From Cunninghamia lanceolata (taxonomy: Eukaryota; Streptophyta; Pinopsida; Cupressales; Cupressaceae), in contig BSBN01000849.1 in NCBI GenBank assembly GCA_027924645.1, forward strand, positions 11,860,001 to 11,924,000: 64,000 bases of DNA. The letters run 5' to 3'. The position numbers and the translations under genes were made by a program. Position 1 is the first letter of the stretch, and each line of letters opens with the position of its first letter. Positions 35,360 through 46,700 of the stretch are shown piece by piece. The notes under the pieces were generated by a model that was not told where the DNA came from, searched no databases, and saw nothing but the letters and a program-made list of their open reading frames with translations.

Positions 35360-36500
35360 TCAGGTATAGAATTTGCGAAGGTGCATGCTGTTGATAGGAT
35401 CATCAAACAGTTCACCTTCAGCTGTGGCCAAATGATATGCCTCCAATCCGTAAGCTATAATGACGACATAGGGACCTAGCCAGTTGGGTTCGAATTTTCC
35501 TTTCTTTTCACGATCTTGCTGATTTCTTAGATTTTCTCTTAGGACTAGGTCACCCACTTGGAATACTTGGGGCTTTACTCTGTAATTGTTAAAGCCTGTT
35601 GCCTTCTCTCTTCAAGTAGCTCTAGTTCTTGGAGTCTGGTTACTCTGTATTCTTCATCAGTTATGAGACCTTTTAGTGAAACTCTTAGAGATGGGATCTC
35701 AACTTCAATGGGAAAGATTGCTTTAGAGCCATAAACTAGGGAGTATGGTGTTGCACCTGTGCGTGTGCGGATGCTTGTGTGGTAGGCCCAGAGTGCGGGA
35801 TTCAATTAGACATGCCAATCAAGGCCAGCATCAATGACAGTCTTTTTGAGGATTTTTAGAATGGTTTTATTCGATGCCTCAGCTTGACCGTTACCTTGAC
35901 AGTAGTATGGGGTTGAAAAGCAGTGCTGGATATGGAATTTGTCGCATAGTTCCCTGACATCTTGGTTTTTCAAGGGTCATCCGTTATTCGTGATAATGGA
36001 CGAAGGGACACCATAACGACAAATGATATAGTTCAGGATGAAAGAGGCAATCTGTTTGCCTGTAATGTTGGCTAAGGGCACAGCTTCAATCCATTTCGTG
36101 AAGTACTCTATGGCAGTGATAATGAATTTATGGCCACTTGAGGAAGGAGGGTGGATCTTGCCCACTAAGTTGAGTCCCCACTGACAGAAAGGCCAAGGTG
36201 TTGTTAATGGCTGTAGCTCCTGTGTTGGTGCATGTATCAGGTTCCCGTGGATTTGGCATTTCTTTCACTTCTTAACAAAATAGTAGGAATCTTGTTCTAT
36301 TGCTGGCCAGTAGTATCCCATGCGGATGAGTTTCTTCGCTAGAGTAGGACCACTAGAGTGAGTCCCATAGATACCATCGTGAATTTTGCTTAGCGCAGTT
36401 TGATATTCCTCCTGATCTAGACACCTAAGGAGAGTACCATCGAGACCTCAACGATATAGGGTGTTTACGACAATGGCATACTGGGATGCCTGTCGGATGA
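35360..36500 (-). pseudogene. Gypsy integrase
   Basis: The N-terminal zinc-binding region is near 36290-36250 (YYFVKK-stop-KKCQIHGN, one Cys codon now TGA). The core has WGLNLVGKIH (36170) and SSIITNNG (35990), where WGxDxxG and TDNG are expected, so both first catalytic Asp are Asn; the Glu region GQAEASNKTILKILKK (35870) is kept. The C-terminal part has ALWAYHTSIRTRTGATPYSL and then the GPYVV motif near 35470. Stops lie near 36450, 36268, 35976, 35808 and 35574. No chromodomain is seen, consistent with Tat. It would insert the element DNA but is dead. Confidence 0.9.
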
Positions 36501-36509
36501 AGGTTCTTT

Positions 36510-37066
36510 TTTGGTTGCTAGAAAGGTCAGGTGGGAGGGTATTCTCTTTTAGGTAGGCAAATATTTTGCCATAAAGTGGGGAATCGGTTCCTATGATGTG
36601 GCATATGATATGGGAATTTGGGGTGTCATAAGTAGGACAGGAGACTGGCTCTACTAAGAACTCATACCATTTTTGATTTCCTGGGATGTCGAGGAGAGAT
36701 GCGATTGTGGCCATTACATCTGCAGCTTTATTCTCAATCCTTGGTATATGTTCGAAAGATATCTTGATGAAATACTCCTTGAAGTCATCTACCATTCTTT
36801 TGTAAGGAATCAGTTTCTCATCCTTTGTTTGGTAGTCATCATTCACTTGATTGACAACCAGTTGTCAGTCACCATAGACGTGAAGTTCCTTGATGTTCCA
36901 CTCAACTACCAATTTGATACCGATAACTAGGGCCTCATATTCGGTGACGCTGTTAGTGTAAGGGAACATTAACCTGTATGACTTTGGAATAGTGTCACCA
37001 TTAGGTGTTATCAATAAGATACCTGCCTCCAATCCGTGTTGTGTGTATGAGCCATCGAAATACATT
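36510..37066 (-). pseudogene. Gypsy second (archaeal-type) RNase H
   Basis: MYFDGSYTQHGLEAGILLI at 37065 continues to NSVTEYEALVIGIK and ELHVYGD, then a stop replaces the next residue (QLVVNQV follows). DGS, E in TEYEA and D in YGD are the RNase H catalytic positions. A second RNase H after the first one defines the Tat lineage among plant gypsy elements. The ORF continues as RIENKAADVMATIASLL near 36720. Confidence 0.9.
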
Positions 37067-37068
37067 TT

Positions 37069-38560
37069 CTAGTTTGCTATGTTGACATGGAAGATAGATT
37101 CATCTGGAAATTTAAAGCTTAGGGGGTTATCATTTGTTAAAGGTGCATCGGCTAGTTGATCTGTAAGCACTTGTCCTTTTATAGCTTTTCTGTCTACATA
37201 TTTGATATCGAACTCACTGAGGAGCATGACCAATTTTGATAATTTACCTGTTAAGGCAGCCTTGTTAAGTAAGCATTTCAGTGGATCAATCTTTGCCACC
37301 AGTTTAACAGAGTGTGATAGCATGTAATGTCTCCATTTTTGTGAGGCGAAGATGACAGCTAGACATGCTCTTTCGATAGGTGTATATTGCAGTTCATATC
37401 TGATGAGAGTTTGACTAATGTAGTACATAGCCTGTTCTTTTCCATCATAGTTCTGTTGTGCAAGTAAAGCTCTCGGAGCTGTTGGTGTAGCTGAGATATA
37501 CAGTAAGAGAGGCTTGCCCTGAATTGGTGGCATCAAGACAGGTGGTTTCATGAGATATTCTTTTAGTTGCTGAAATGCCTGTTCGCATGACTCGTTCCAT
37601 TTGAAGGGTACATTTTTGTGTAGCAGATGAGAGAATGGGTGGCACTTGTCTGCCAATTGGGAAATGAACCATCTAATAGACTACAGTTTGCCCTGTAGGG
37701 ATCTCAATTGAGTTAGATTTTTTGGAGGTGGCATTTCCATGATTGCTTTCACCTTAGCAGGATCTACTTCGATACCATTTGCAGATACTATATATCCCAA
37801 TAATTTACCTGATGTAACTCTGAATACACACTTTTTTGGGTTAAGTCGCACATTAAATGTTTCCATTCTGTTAAAGATCTTGTCTAGTACTGCTAGATGC
37901 CCTTCTCTCATGAGAGATTTTGCTAGAATGTCATCGACGTAGTCTTCCATTATAGTATTCATCATATCGTGTAAGATTGTTGTCATGGCTCGCTAGTATG
38001 TTGCCCTGACATTTTTTAGACTGAATGGCATGACACACCAATAGTAGGTGCCCCAAGGACATGCAAATGTAGTTTTGTGCTGGTCTTCTGGTGCAATCTT
38101 TATCTAGTTGTAGCCTGAGAAACCATCCATGAGTGATAGCATAGTGTGTCCTACCGTAAGATCGACAATCATGTCTATGTTGGGCAGGGGAAAGTCATCC
38201 TTGGGACAAGCGTTGTTCAAATCTCTAAAATCATTGCAAATTCTGACCCTGCCATCTGGTTTAGCCACTGGTACTATATTCGAGACCCATTCAGGGTAGT
38301 CTATAGGCCTGATAAATCCGATGTCTAACAGCTTTTTTAGTTCCTCTTTTACCATGAGGGCCACATGCGGGTGCATTTTTCTAAGCTTTTGTTTGATCGG
38401 TTTAGCCCCTGGAGCTAGAGAATTTATGATGCATGATAAGATTTAGATCTAGCCATGGCATGTCAGCGTATGTCCATGCGAAGTTGATCTATTTTCTTTT
38501 GAAGAAATCTATAAATGTTGGTTTTTCATGTTCTATTAGAGCCTTTACCATGTGGACCAT
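37069..38560 (-). pseudogene. Gypsy reverse transcriptase and first RNase H
   Basis: A pre-RT segment FAWTYADMPWLDLNL at about 38480 leads to MHPHVALMVKEELKKLL (38376), RVRICNDFRDLNNACPKDDF and LMDGFSGYN, then the catalytic EDYVDDILAKS at 37950. After stops near 38104, 38020 and 37681 the connection/RNase H part reads CEQAFQQLKEYLMKPPVL, LLLYISATPTAPRALLAQQ (first catalytic Asp replaced, as usual in Tat) and QYTPIERACLAVIFASQKW. This is the polymerase that copies element RNA into DNA. Confidence 0.93.
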
Positions 38561-39489
38561 TATGGGATTATCACTTGTGTTGACATTGATTGCCTCTGCT
38601 GGTTCTATCAAGATCGATGATCTCTCTTAGTGTGTGAGATTGGGGAGAGGGTCAAGCCTTCCATCCTTTGGCGCCTCTGAGAGGTTTTCACCATTGGATA
38701 CGTCTTTATTTTTACTATTTTGATGATCTAACACTACCGCAGAGTAGTTTTCACTGTTAGATCATTCTTTTATTTTGATGTTTTTATGACTAAAAGGCTT
38801 GGCTCTCTCTCCAAAATAAGCCTTCTCGTTGAGTTCAATAGCATAGCCAGCTCTATGGTCTCCTGCAAGTAGGTGATCTCTAAGCTCAAGAAAGTATATA
38901 ATGGCATCATCATTTTCAAAGGTATCAAGCTCAGGGGTAGTGTCTTCTAGGTCCTAGTCTATAAGTTCGGGGTGTACCAAAGGTAAGGAATCATTAGGCT
39001 GGTTAGATTCAACAGAGTTGATGGTAAGGACAGAATTGTTGAGGGAACAGACAAAGTCTGTGATGGTACTCACTAGTAGGGGATCTATCAAGGGAGATAT
39101 CGCTCTTTCCTCATGATTGTCACTATTGGTGTTATGCGGGATGGACTCTAGCAGTCTATCTCTTGGACCTTGTCTCTCATTCGTAGGGGTTGGGTCATAC
39201 TCGTGGACAACGTCAATGTCCTTTTCATCACAAGATAGCTCAGAGAGGCTATCCCACTCATATTCATTATAATCTGTTCAACCAAATTGCTAGTGGATGT
39301 TTCTGGTTGTTTGCCCTTATTCTTGTTGGTTCTGTTGTTTCTTGGTTCCCCAGTGTAACCTAGCCCTGTAGTGTCTCAAGTTGTTAAGGTACGAGGTTGG
39401 ATGGGTTCAGTGATGCCGTCCTTTCTTGAACCAAGTGGACTGTGTCCTTCATACCCCATTCTCTGTAGCATCTCAAAGCCTTGACCATA
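38561..39489 (-). other. Gypsy protease-RT linker
   Basis: Charged, low-similarity linker of the polyprotein between protease and RT. Short frames such as NGENLSEAPKDGRLDPLPNL are readable, with several stops. No domain is recognised. Confidence 0.6.
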
Positions 39490-40341
39490 CTATTCTATTA
39501 GTATAGTGGGATGGTCATGTTGCGTCGAGAAACTAGCTTCATCTTTGTATAGCCACTGTAGGACATCTTTTTCATCACTTTCATCTTTTAGGTTTCCCCA
39601 TTTTACAAATGGTCCTTTGGTAGGCTTCTCTGCTTTAGGTGTTTTTAAGATAGGTCTCCCATAGGATCTAGGAGATAGAGGCAGTTGTGCCAGACAGAGG
39701 GATTGAGATATCATGTATTCACCCAATCCTTTATCTTTGAGTTGGAGTTTAGGTTGAGGTCCTCCAGAAGAGGAAGTAAGTGTAGCTAGATCAACATGAG
39801 ATGATGAGGATGCAGAAGCACGATTCTTGGGGATCACAACTTCTAGTTTAGGCTGAATTGAGTTGCAGTATTGATAGGGGTTAAGATCACCTTGGATGGT
39901 GATTTCTTGTCCTTCATGTGGGAACTTGATACATTGATGGTATGTAGAAGGTACTTCTTTCAAGGCATGTATCCATGGTTGCCCAAGGAGAATGTTGTAA
40001 GCTAGTTCCATGTCAAGGACTTGACAAGCTACATCTTTCACTACAAGGCCCACTCTGATTGGTAGCGTAACAATTTCTTTGGACGTTCTTTCTTCCTCAT
40101 CATAGGCTTTTATGGTGATTTTTCTTTTCGGATCTATAGCCTTCTCTAAAAACCCCAATGTAAGGATTAACTTCAATGTGCAGATATTGAAACCAGCCCC
40201 TCCATCGATTAGGACTCTTTTGATCTTGTGCTTGTGTATGAAAGCTTCAATATGAAGGGAGACATTATGGGGTTGAGTGATAGACATATCATCCTTCTCA
40301 GTGAATGATAGGGAGTGTGGCGAGGTGATGTGACCGACCAT
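39490..40341 (-). pseudogene. Gypsy aspartic protease
   Basis: A 283-codon open frame. The active site is IKRVLIDGGAGFNICTL (about residue 40), with D-G-G-A replacing the usual D-S/T-G; variants of this kind occur in Tat and Athila proteases. ILLGQPWIHALKEVPSTYHQ follows, the conserved flap/C-terminal block. It would cleave the polyprotein. Downstream residues are the Ser-rich linker. This is the longest intact frame of the element. Confidence 0.88.
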
Positions 40342-40576
40342 AGTTTGGAATTGCTCTTCAGCTAGGTTCGTGGGAACAGAGGCTTCTGCTAAGGCTTTGT
40401 CAAGTATGGACCTATGAGAAGGTGACAGACACAGAAGTTCTAACCTAGAGATGTGTGCAGGTGTTGAAGTTGATCCACAATACTGTATTGACCAGGTGGG
40501 GGAGCGGACGCTCCTCTAAGGGTAACCCTGTTACTATAGGTAGTAACATTGCAATCTGGATCCTTGTTGATAGTGA

Positions 40577-42132
40577 TCACATTAATGTGTCAGTCACCTT
40601 CTGAGATATGGTTAACAACATAGTCGAAGCTGACATTAGTGTAGTTTGCGTTGTTAGAGCCATTGTTGTTTCTATTTGAAGATCCTCCCTGTTCGTAGTT
40701 AGGAAGAGGATCCTTGAATGCCTGATGATCGCTATTGGAAGTGTGTCCATGAGATTGTCTATTAACAGATATTTTTTTTGATCTATTAGGTCTTGGATTA
40801 TATGCTTGAGTGCAATACATTGATTTGTCTTGTGCCCCCTGTTTCTATGGTATTTGTAGAAGTCATTGTCGTTCCATGAATGGGGTTTGACCTTTGGTTC
40901 GTATTCTTGTACAGAGGGAAGCATTATGAGATTGTTGGCAATTAGCTTCTGCAAGGTAGTTTCTAGTGACTCATCCAAAGGTGTGAACTTTCTCTTAGGT
41001 CGAAAGTTGCCAAACCTAGATTCGGTATTTCTTGGTTTGTTTTGTGGGGGATTATTTTGTGGTGTTGAGAGGTTGAAAATTGGTTGTTTAGGTGCCGCAT
41101 TTTTGGCATCCACCACCCCGTTGTTCACAACGTTCTTGTTTTTCGTCTAAAATCTAGGTTTGTCATTGTTGGTGTTGGTGTTTGGAGTGTCTTTGTAGAG
41201 CTTGATTTGGCCTTTCACGATTAGAGATTTTTCTATGATAAGGCCCATCTCAATGACCCTGCTAAAAGAAGTAGGACATTGGATTTGGATTTGGTAGCTT
41301 AAGTTTGTTTGTAGATTGTGGACAAACATCTCTAGCATCTGTTTCTCTGGTATTTGGTGTGGGCACTTGCTTGCTAGTTGTCTACATCTTTGTAAGAGGC
41401 AGCAAAAGATTCTCCTCCTTTCTATTTGGTGTTACAGAGATCTAATATTGAGATGTCGTTCTCAATATTGTATGAGAAGTGGGTGACAAATTTGTTGACA
41501 AGTTCATTGAATGTTTTAATACCAAGTGGTAGTCTGGAGAACCAATCCATGGCTTGTCCTCCCAAGCTTTGTGGAAATAGTCGCATAAGGTAAGTGTCGT
41601 TATGTGCGACCTCTAGACAAGCAGCATTGAACTCTCTGATATGATCTCTTGGATCACCCTTCCCTCGATATTTATCAAATTAAGGTACCTCAAATCTAGA
41701 GGGGAAGGGAATCATGTTTAGGGACCTATTAAAGGGATATGGTGAAATATCCTCTAAGGTGTAGTTTTTAGTCGATGTTCCCAATTTTATGTCTGAAATT
41801 TGTCATTCGAGAGCCTCATATTTTTGGTTCATTTGGTTTAGGGCATCCATAGCATCATTGTTGGTTTTGCCTTTGTCTGAAGGTGTCTCTTCTTCATGGC
41901 GACTTCCTTCAGGGTTGCTTGTTTCACCAGTTTCTTTCAGAGCCTCCACGTCATAATCCTTAAGGAGTTTGGCTCCTAGATTTGCTAGGTGTAACAAGAA
42001 TTTTGTTGGGTCTTGGGCAAGCACCCCTTCTAATAGGCATAGAAATTTAGGCTCATGCTGCATGTGGAGGATCTCATGTATGGAAGGTTCTTCATCACTT
42101 TTGTGACCGTTGAGGACACTTTTCTCTGACAT
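40577..42132 (-). pseudogene. Gypsy gag
   Basis: It starts MSEKSVLNGHKSDEEPSIHE at 42132. A TGA at about 41803 follows KYEALE. The retrotransposon gag domain is readable next: YRGKGDPRDHIREFNAACLE, LFPQSLGGQAMDWFSRLP, NELVNKFVTHFSYNI (41690-41470). A degenerate knuckle FYKYHRNRGHKTNQCIALK at 40840 keeps H, GH and C, but its first Cys is Tyr. Several frame breaks (41410-41340, 41147) occur. The protein forms the virus-like particle. Confidence 0.88.
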
Positions 42133-42659
42133 TTCTAGCTATTTTTGTCTTTGTAATCTTGTCAAGACCATGCAAGGTAGTAAAGAGATGGGATGAGGTG
42201 AGATTGGAAGATTTTGAATAAGGTGCTAGGATGAAACAAGGTTTTAGCAAGGTTCCTCTTAGATCTAGATGGTGTCAAACAAGGTGGGTATACAAAAGTG
42301 ATAGTCAAAATCTAGGATGTTAGGAATCCGTTACTTGATGTTGACTAGCCTTTGCACAATCCACTAGTGGGGTTCCGATAGAGAAGGATAAGTAATCCTT
42401 GATACTTGGAGGCTCACTAGGTCTTGTTTGAGATTTGATTTTTATCAAGAAAAATTTGACTACAACCTTGTTGGAAACTTGGAAAAAAGTGATGAAATTG
42501 TGGATGAACAAACAGCTATGGTGTGGATAAGGGAGAAATGGTTGATTTTGCAAGGTCTTTAACCAGATTTTGAAAACTAGAATAGGTTTGAACTGGTTTT
42601 GAAAAAAAATCTTGACAAATTTTGCTCTTTGGAAAATATGGTTTTCACTCTCTGGTTTT

Positions 42660-42820
42660 AAATGCGCAACAACAGGAGGTAAATGTGCAACAAGTCGATA
42701 CGGATGCGCAAGACTAGTTATTTTGCATGCACAAACACAGAGTTCAGATGTGCAATATTGACAAATGCATAAAAAGTTGATTCAAATGCACAAAAAGTCG
42801 GTGTATATGCACAAATCTGG
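42660..42820 (-). repeat. GCGCAT-type array, leader copy 2
   Basis: About eight ATGCGCAA or ATGTGCAA motifs on the plus strand, i.e. TTGCGCAT on the minus strand, upstream of gag. Confidence 0.75.
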
Positions 42821-44039
42821 CTCTTTCATTTTGTTTTCTCAGAATTTTGGAATTTTTGGATCATTTCAAGGATTTTTCAGTGTTTTTGGTTTGAAAAATT
42901 TGGTTTTTTTGCTGAGGTTTGATGTTCAATTATGGCAAAATCACAACAAACACATAGAAGTTTTTCATGATTTTTATCTTTTTATATTTTTTTGTGTTTT
43001 TTTAGACTATTTTGACTCAAAACAAGTACCACCTAGGCTGGAAGGGACAATATCCGTTGAATCATCTAGTTGTGCCACTCAAAGCATGTAGCTCTAGGAT
43101 CTGGTAGCACCGGCTCCCCTCCACGGTACTCACTTCTCACGCATACTAGATCTGGGTTTCCTTAGGCTTGTACCCACACTGAACCTTAGGATTGTCCCTG
43201 CTACCTCTACTAAGAGTCACTTGAAGCGAGGCCGCTTCAAGAGCTCCACCCTTTGCATCAATGAATAGGGGTTTTTGGCTTGCTACACAATTTGGTTCTT
43301 AGTTAGGGCAACCGTTTGAGTGGTTACACATGCGACGGCGCTACTCTCCATTATGGAGTCTCCCAGCCTCAAAGGGTTACACCTATGAGGGTTTTGGGGG
43401 AGGTTGGTCGTCGATGTAACATAGCAGCACTCGTTGCTTGAGGTTTTCACCCCAAGCACAATTTATTTTAAGTGGCTTAGTAGGGCTTGACTTTAGCCTA
43501 TTACCACTCAGGGTCATTCCCACTTGGACAAGTGTGCATCCAAGGGCAGGCCCCCCTAAAGGTTTGACAAAAAGAATGACAAGTCTGGCACTTTGATCAA
43601 CCAGTTAAGGCGAGAGCATAAGCCTATTGTTATTCACAAGCACAAAGTATAGTGGTTAATCCAACCTAGTTAAAATAGAAAAACTAAATGGGCTAAGCTA
43701 ATTTGTGCACTCACACGATTTTTAACTTGAAAAGTGATTAATCATAGCATTGTTCATTTCCCAATTGTTAACTTTGAAACTGATTAATCATAGCATTTTT
43801 TATTTCCCATTTGTAAAAGATAGCAGTGATTGAACTAGATAATAAATCCACAATGCGAGATAGCAATTTGGTCCAATTACTTCCTTCCTAGTTAGGGACT
43901 ATGTGTAGTTTGTCATGAAATGCATTTGATTACTTCACCCCTAGTTAGGCTAGATGAACTAAGAAAAATATCTAGATGACCTAATCCAGCCACTAAACCT
44001 GCAAAACTGACGTTAGCTCCACATGCAAAAATCAAAAAC

Positions 44040-44480
44040 CATACAACAGAACAGCAGGAAATAGATGCGCAACACTGCAGCCTGAATACGCAGAAATAGG
44101 GAGTGTATGTGTCTTTGTACAGAAGCACAAGAATATGAAGCAAATGTGTAAGATGACGAGGTATATGTGCAATAAAGGCAGATGCGCCATTTAATAGAAT
44201 AGATGCGCAAAAATAAAGTGTAAATGCGCAACTTGGATAGATGCACAAGTTGACAGAGTATATGCGCAAGTTGAGTTTAGATGTCGAAGCCAAGAATGGA
44301 TGTGCAACTACGGAGGTTGGCTACGCAACTACGGAGGTCAGATGTGTCACTTGGTCAGATGCGCCAATTCATGAGGTGAATGCGTCACTTAAGAGGTCAA
44401 ATGCGCAAGTTTATCAGATGCATCACTTCAGAAGGTAGATGCGTCGTTTCAGAAGTTGAATGTGCAAAAACTCTCTGTCA
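44040..44480 (-). repeat. GCGCAT-type array, leader copy 1
   Basis: About 20 motifs near ATGCGCAAGT on the plus strand (ATGCGCCA, ATGTGCAA and ATGCGTCA variants), spaced 12-30 bp. Read in gag sense they are TTGCGCAT, the same motif and direction as in the PMD intron relative to its own transcript. Confidence 0.85.
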
Positions 44481-44554
44481 GAGACCTATACATCACTTGT
44501 ACGGACCTATCTTCAAGAAAACTCAGATTTTTTTAATTAGTAGAGGGGCAAGGG

Positions 44555-44574
44555 CCCCATGGTGGACGCCAAAA
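44555..44574 (-). other. Gypsy primer binding site
   Basis: Minus strand TTTTGGCGTCCACCATGGGG directly follows the 5' LTR end CCCCCACA. TTTGGCG at this position is typical of plant gypsy primer sites; the exact tRNA was not assigned. Confidence 0.7.
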
Positions 44575-45621
44575 TGTGGGGGAAATCAGGCTATTCAAAT
44601 CAATGAAAATGAAACCCAAACATCTACGAAATATGAGGGAGAAAGAGATTAAAATAAACTGAAATACTTAAAAAACTCTTTTACCTTTTGCCTTCCATAG
44701 TTCACCTATCTTCCTTTGATCTTGTTTGTGAAGCCCTCAGAAGTTGTTGCTTGCTTGCTTGTTTGAAGATGACAAAGTAAGAATGACTTGGATACTTGGT
44801 ATTTGAAGATGAGCTTCAAATACAGAAATAGATTGTGAGTGATGGATGCTCAAATGGGAGTAGGGGTGCCAAAGACGTGCTTAGATTCCTGCAACATAAG
44901 TTTACACAAACTCCAGATATATGAAATGAAGAGAAGAAGGTTGTATTTATAGAAGAGAGTGAGGGAAGATCAATGGTTGAGGAGAAAAGAAGGAATCAAC
45001 GGATGAAGCTTGTTGAGGAACGTGCATCCAATAGAAGGACGCATGTCATTCCAAAAGTAGTCATGTTGAGTTAACTCCTCTCTTGATGAGGATGAGATTT
45101 GATTTTCCTTAAATTAGAATTTTTTTTCTAATTTAAGAGAGGATTTGCTTTAAAAAAGCTTTTGCTTTTGCAACTCAACATTTTGCTTTTGTGTGACAAG
45201 AGGAAAGTTATTTTTGGAAGATAAGAATGATTTTTGGAATAGATAGAAAGCATAAATAAATAAAAGGGATTTATTTATTTATTTTTACAGATAAGTGAGA
45301 AGAATAAATAAAATATTATAAATATATTTTATTTTGTGAACATTTTTTTATTTTATTTAAATAAAATTTGCATTTTATTTAAATTTGGAAGAATAAAAGG
45401 ATATTAATTAAATAATTAAAATTATTTAATTATTTTGGAAGAATGAAGTTGGTGAATTTGATTTTAATTAATTAAATAAATGTGTTTATTTAATTAAATG
45501 AGAGGAAGTGAATCATCTAAATAAATGAATTTATTTATTTAATGATAGAAGAATACTAACGATGAAATAAATATTTAAAATATTTATTTAAGTAGAGTCA
45601 TGCCAATTTTAGGTGTATACA
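44575..45621 (-). repeat. Gypsy 5' LTR
   Basis: Mate of 29281-30321 with the same ends (TGTGGGGGAAATC and GGTGTATACA on the plus strand). The minus-strand TATA box CTATAAATAC is at 44952-44943, which would place the transcript start near 44915. The extra ATAAAATTTGCATTTTATTT at about 45360 is not in the 3' LTR. Confidence 0.95.
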
Positions 45622-45776
45622 ATTGCCAATTGTAAAAACACTAAATATAAAGTGCCAAATGAAATTTTCTTGGGGGGGTTCTTTGATTGAGTAGAAAAGG
45701 GGGAGTGTCTTATGTGCTCTTTCTTGCATCTTTTCTTTCCTCACAACAACAACAACAATCTATTTCTACATTTAAG

Positions 45777-46700
45777 ATGGATCAATTAACAGTACCTGTT
45801 CTAACACCCTACAACTACTATGAGTGGAAGTCAAAGATGACTATCAAACTTAAGAAGTTAGGACTATATAGAGTAACTATGGGTTTAGAAACTGAACCAA
45901 CCTTAATTGCAGAAAGGCCTAAATTTCATAACAAGCTACATGAAGCTTTTGGAACTCAATGCATGTTTGTATCTCCTGACCTTCTTTTTTAGGTTGAATC
46001 TGCTACAACACCAAATGATGTATGGACTACTTTGGAAAATCTCTTTGGTAAACAAGATGAATTAAGGGGACATCAATTGGAGAATGAGCTAATAGGGTTA
46101 AATCCATGTAATTTTGATACAATACAAGACTTCTTCACAAAGCTAAAGGCTATTAGATTACAGTTGAAACAATATGGGATTGAAAAGAAAGACACACAAT
46201 TGATCTTAAGTATTCTTTCTAAGCTTGGTCCTAACTATTCAGTGTTTGTTTCTATATTTTATGCCACCAAAAGTGCTCTTGGGACTAATTACAAAATGCC
46301 TTCTTTAGATAAATTTGCTGTTGAACTCACTAAAGAATAAGATAAATTGGTTCACATGGGCACTATTAAGCCTTCTAAGTCTCATGCCTTGGCTACAAAT
46401 CAGGGCACTAATGATCATAAAGGCAATGGAAAGCAAAATAAGAAACAAAAGGATCAAGGAGAAAAGAAACAAGGTCCGAAACAAGTTGCAACCAATGCAG
46501 CTCTTGAGTCTTCCTCTAAAGACAACAAGTGTAAAAAGGAGAAGACAAAGTGTACCTTTTGTAAGAAATCTGGTCACGATGAGCATAAGTGTTTGAAAAA
46601 GAAAATAGCTCATCTCACTCATCTTCTTGAGAAGAATAATATCAAAGTACCAAATTCAGCTAAGGAAGATTCTTTAGAATCTTCAAAGGACAAGAAAAAT
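45777..46700 (+). pseudogene. Copia-3 gag
   Basis: The ATG at 45777 opens MDQLTVPVLTPYNYYEWKSKM, the typical gag start. A stop follows DLLF near 45990 (Q expected before VESATTPNDVW) and another follows ELTKE near 46340. The capsid region shows FFTKLKAIRLQLKQYGI and ILSKLGPNYSVFVS. The zinc knuckle CTFCKKSGHDEHKC (CX2CX4HX4C) is at about 46553-46592. The next segment is lysine-rich and leads into protease. Confidence 0.92.

Larger units (their letters stand above)
42133..44554 (-). other. Gypsy untranslated leader
   Basis: A 2.4 kb stretch between primer site and gag with no coding motif. It contains GCGCAT-type arrays at 42660-42820 and 44040-44480. A GC-richer block at 43080-43420 shows no recognisable domain. 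Long leaders are common in Tat elements. Confidence 0.7.
29281..45621 (-). mobile_element. Tat-type Ty3/gypsy element, 16.3 kb, with antisense extra gene
   Basis: Near-identical LTRs lie at 29281-30321 and 44575-45621. The flanks are ATTGG (29276-29280) and ATTGC (45622-45626), a TSD with one change. On the minus strand the order is LTR, primer site, long leader, gag, protease, RT, RNase H, a second RNase H, integrase, spacer, antisense plant-mobile-domain gene, polypurine tract, LTR. Two RNase H domains and extra ORFs are established traits of the plant Tat lineage. Numerous stops make it defective. Confidence 0.95.
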
